From Asticcacaulis sp. MM231 (GTDB taxonomy: Bacteria; Pseudomonadota; Alphaproteobacteria; Caulobacterales; Caulobacteraceae), in the NCBI RefSeq assembly GCF_964186625.1, contig NZ_OZ075108.1:1488001-1552000 (forward strand): 64,000 nucleotides of DNA, given 5' to 3'. Under the pieces are notes generated by a model. It had not been told where the DNA came from. It worked only from the letters and a program-made list of their open reading frames with translations, and made no database searches. Position numbers and translations under genes: made by a program. The first letter of the stretch is position 1. Each line of letters opens with the position of its first letter. Of the stretch, positions 62,565 through 64,000 are shown one piece after another.

Positions 62565-64000
62565 CTAGATCTCCTGATTGTAATCCGTGATTTCCGGATA
62601 CTTGGCCAGGCGCGGCTTCACTTCCTTGCGGAACAGGTCGCGCATATCGTCTTCCGAGCGCAGGGATTCAACGACGACAACCAGTTCCGGCTTGTTGCTT
62701 GAGGCGCGGACCAGAACCCACGAGCCGTCTTCGAGGTGGACGCGGGCGCCATTGACCGTGATGACTTCGGTCACCTTACGGCCGAGGATCGAACCGCCAG
62801 CGGCCAGCAGCTCTTCGTATTCCTTGACGATGCGTTCCAGCACTTCGTACTTCACTTCGTCGCCGCAGTGCGGGCTCATGGTCAGCGAGGTATAGGCCAC
62901 CGGCAGGGCATTTTTCAGTTCAGAAAGCTTCTTGCCCGGATTGCGGTCGAGCATGGCCAGAATGGCTTCGGCAGCCTTGAGGCCATCGTCGTAACCGCGG
63001 CCAATCGGCTCGGCGAGGAAGAAGTGCCCCGACTTTTCGAAGCCGGCCAGCGCCTTCAGTTCAGCGGTCTTGCGCTTGATGTAGGAGTGCCCCGTCTTCC
63101 AGTAGACGGTGGTGGCGCCGTTCTTTTTCAGAATCTCATCGGTGGCGTAGAGGCCGGTCGATTTGACGTCGACCACGAAGGTAGCGTTCTTGTAGATGTC
63201 CGACAGGTCGCGCGCCAGCATCAGGCCGATCTTGTCGGCGAAGATTTCATTGCCCTCGTCATCGACCACGCCGCAGCGGTCGCCGTCGCCATCGAAGCCC
63301 AGCGCCAGATCGGCGCCGTGTTCTTTTACGGCCTTGGCCATGTCGAGCAGCATTTCGTGGTCTTCAGGGTTCGGGTTATATTTTGGGAAGGTCGAGTCGA
63401 GATTGGTGTCGAGTTCGATGACCTCGGCGCCCATGGCACGCAGGGTTTGCGGGGCGAAGGCGCCGGCCGTGCCGTTACCGCAGGCGCAAACCACCTTCAG
63501 CTTGCGCTTCAGGTGCAGCTTCGACGAGATTTCGTCCATGTAGCGCTGCTGCACGCCCTGGACCTGCTTGAGGCTGCCACCCGGACGCTCGACACCGAGG
63601 CCGCCCAGGACGATTTCCTTAAGGCGGGTCATTTCTTCCGGGCCGAAGGTGAGCGGCGCCTGGCAGCCCATTTTCACGCCAGTCCAGCCGTTATCATTGT
63701 GCGAAGCCGTGACCATGGCGACGCAGGCCGCGTCCTGATCGAACTGGGCGAAATAGGCGATCGGCGAGAGGCAGAGACCGATATCGATGACCTCGATACC
63801 GGCCTGCATCAGGCCGAGGATCAGGGCGTTCTTGATGTTGGTTGAATAGGAGCGGAAATCGTGGCCTGTGACGAGCTTAGGCGTGACGCCGCGCTCATAG
63901 ATGTAGGTGCCAAGACCCAGACCCAGCGCCTGAATGCCGAGCAGGTTAATTTCCTTGCCGAAGACCCAGCGCGCGTCATATTCGCGGAAACCGGTCGCCT
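62565..64000 (-). CDS. Phosphomannomutase/phosphoglucomutase, 5' end outside the window
   Basis: Alpha-D-phosphohexomutase that interconverts hexose 1- and 6-phosphates for lipopolysaccharide and exopolysaccharide precursors. The frame is open to the window edge, beginning TGFREYDARWVFGKEINLLG, so only the first few tens of residues are missing. Motifs: active-site serine in MVTASHNDNGWTG, metal loop GFDGDGDRCGVVDD, and the C-terminal phosphate-binding RASSNKPELVVVVES. First visible gene of the mutase-DUF2188-pncB operon. Confidence 0.93.
   Translation of the reverse strand, partial: ATGFREYDARWVFGKEINLLGIQALGLGLGTYIYERGVTPKLVTGHDFRSYSTNIKNALILGLMQAGIEVIDIGLCLSPIAYFAQFDQDAACVAMVTASHNDNGWTGVKMGCQAPLTFGPEEMTRLKEIVLGGLGVERPGGSLKQVQGVQQRYMDEISSKLHLKRKLKVVCACGNGTAGAFAPQTLRAMGAEVIELDTNLDSTFPKYNPNPEDHEMLLDMAKAVKEHGADLALGFDGDGDRCGVVDDEGNEIFADKIGLMLARDLSDIYKNATFVVDVKSTGLYATDEILKKNGATTVYWKTGHSYIKRKTAELKALAGFEKSGHFFLAEPIGRGYDDGLKAAEAILAMLDRNPGKKLSELKNALPVAYTSLTMSPHCGDEVKYEVLERIVKEYEELLAAGGSILGRKVTEVITVNGARVHLEDGSWVLVRASSNKPELVVVVESLRSEDDMRDLFRKEVKPRLAKYPEITDYNQEI

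Noticed and set aside
62736..63845. 369-codon open frame on the plus strand opposite the phosphomutase
   Set aside because: Antisense shadow of a gene with intact active-site motifs; no ribosome-binding site or recognisable protein features.
1..64000. Possible CRISPR arrays, tRNA or rRNA genes
   Set aside because: No regularly spaced direct repeats, no cloverleaf-like sequences and no rRNA segments were noticed on reading either strand; a dedicated tRNA search could still find a missed one.

Overview
The window looks like chromosome of a GC-rich alphaproteobacterium of the Caulobacterales, most likely Asticcacaulis or a close relative. The best evidence is the adjacent divK-pleD pair at 19.4-21.2 kb, whose products match the Caulobacter cell-cycle proteins closely. 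Supporting signs are a DUF3126 protein, an rpmG gene and frequent start/stop overlaps. No rRNA, tRNA, CRISPR array or prophage was seen. The only complete insertion sequence is an IS5-type element at 46.8-48.1 kb. The genus assignment is inference from protein resemblance.

Layout: (1) 1-6 kb: a thiolase cut by the window edge, a three-module GH18-like/NodB/GT2 envelope polysaccharide protein, and a polytopic membrane protein. (2) 6-13 kb: a complete hut regulon. hutI-H-U-D is read leftward and hutF-C rightward, from one divergent promoter covered by a 34-bp palindrome. HutF shows that the formylglutamate route is used; hutG is not in the window. (3) 13-19 kb: a DUF2844/DUF3443 pair, an alpha/beta hydrolase, two tandem M20 peptidases and a RidA protein. 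(4) 19-28 kb: signalling and RNA genes (divK, pleD, rpmG, rnr) and a histidine kinase with an ethylene-receptor-like sensor domain, flanked by two Rcp1-type receivers. (5) 28-38 kb: mostly housekeeping and hypothetical genes (GDSL autotransporter, queF, NUDIX, cysE, DUF3126 and others). (6) 37.8-59.2 kb: a large polyamine/omega-amino-acid catabolic region. (7) 59-64 kb: a frameshifted SpoU methyltransferase, a secreted protein of unknown function, and a phosphomannomutase-DUF2188-pncB operon.

The polyamine region encodes two glutamine-synthetase-like (PuuA-type) ligases, a PuuB-type oxidase, PuuC- and GabD-type dehydrogenases, a PuuD-type hydrolase, three class III aminotransferases and a PotF/H/I/G-type ABC importer with two binding proteins. 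Together these could import putrescine, glutamylate it, oxidise it and release GABA, which would pass through a transaminase and GabD to succinate. A parallel direct-transamination branch is likely. Five promoters here carry the palindrome TTGTGATCACAA (one copy with a single mismatch), and two of them overlap a clear -10 box. The GntR/FCD regulator encoded beside the first copy is the obvious candidate repressor.

The strongest leads are this five-site regulon, the IS insertion that clips the 3' end of one potF gene, the ethylene-receptor-like kinase module, an aspartic-protease-like reading of the DUF3443 lipoprotein, and a membrane-free chemotaxis-receptor-like protein with its domains in reversed order.
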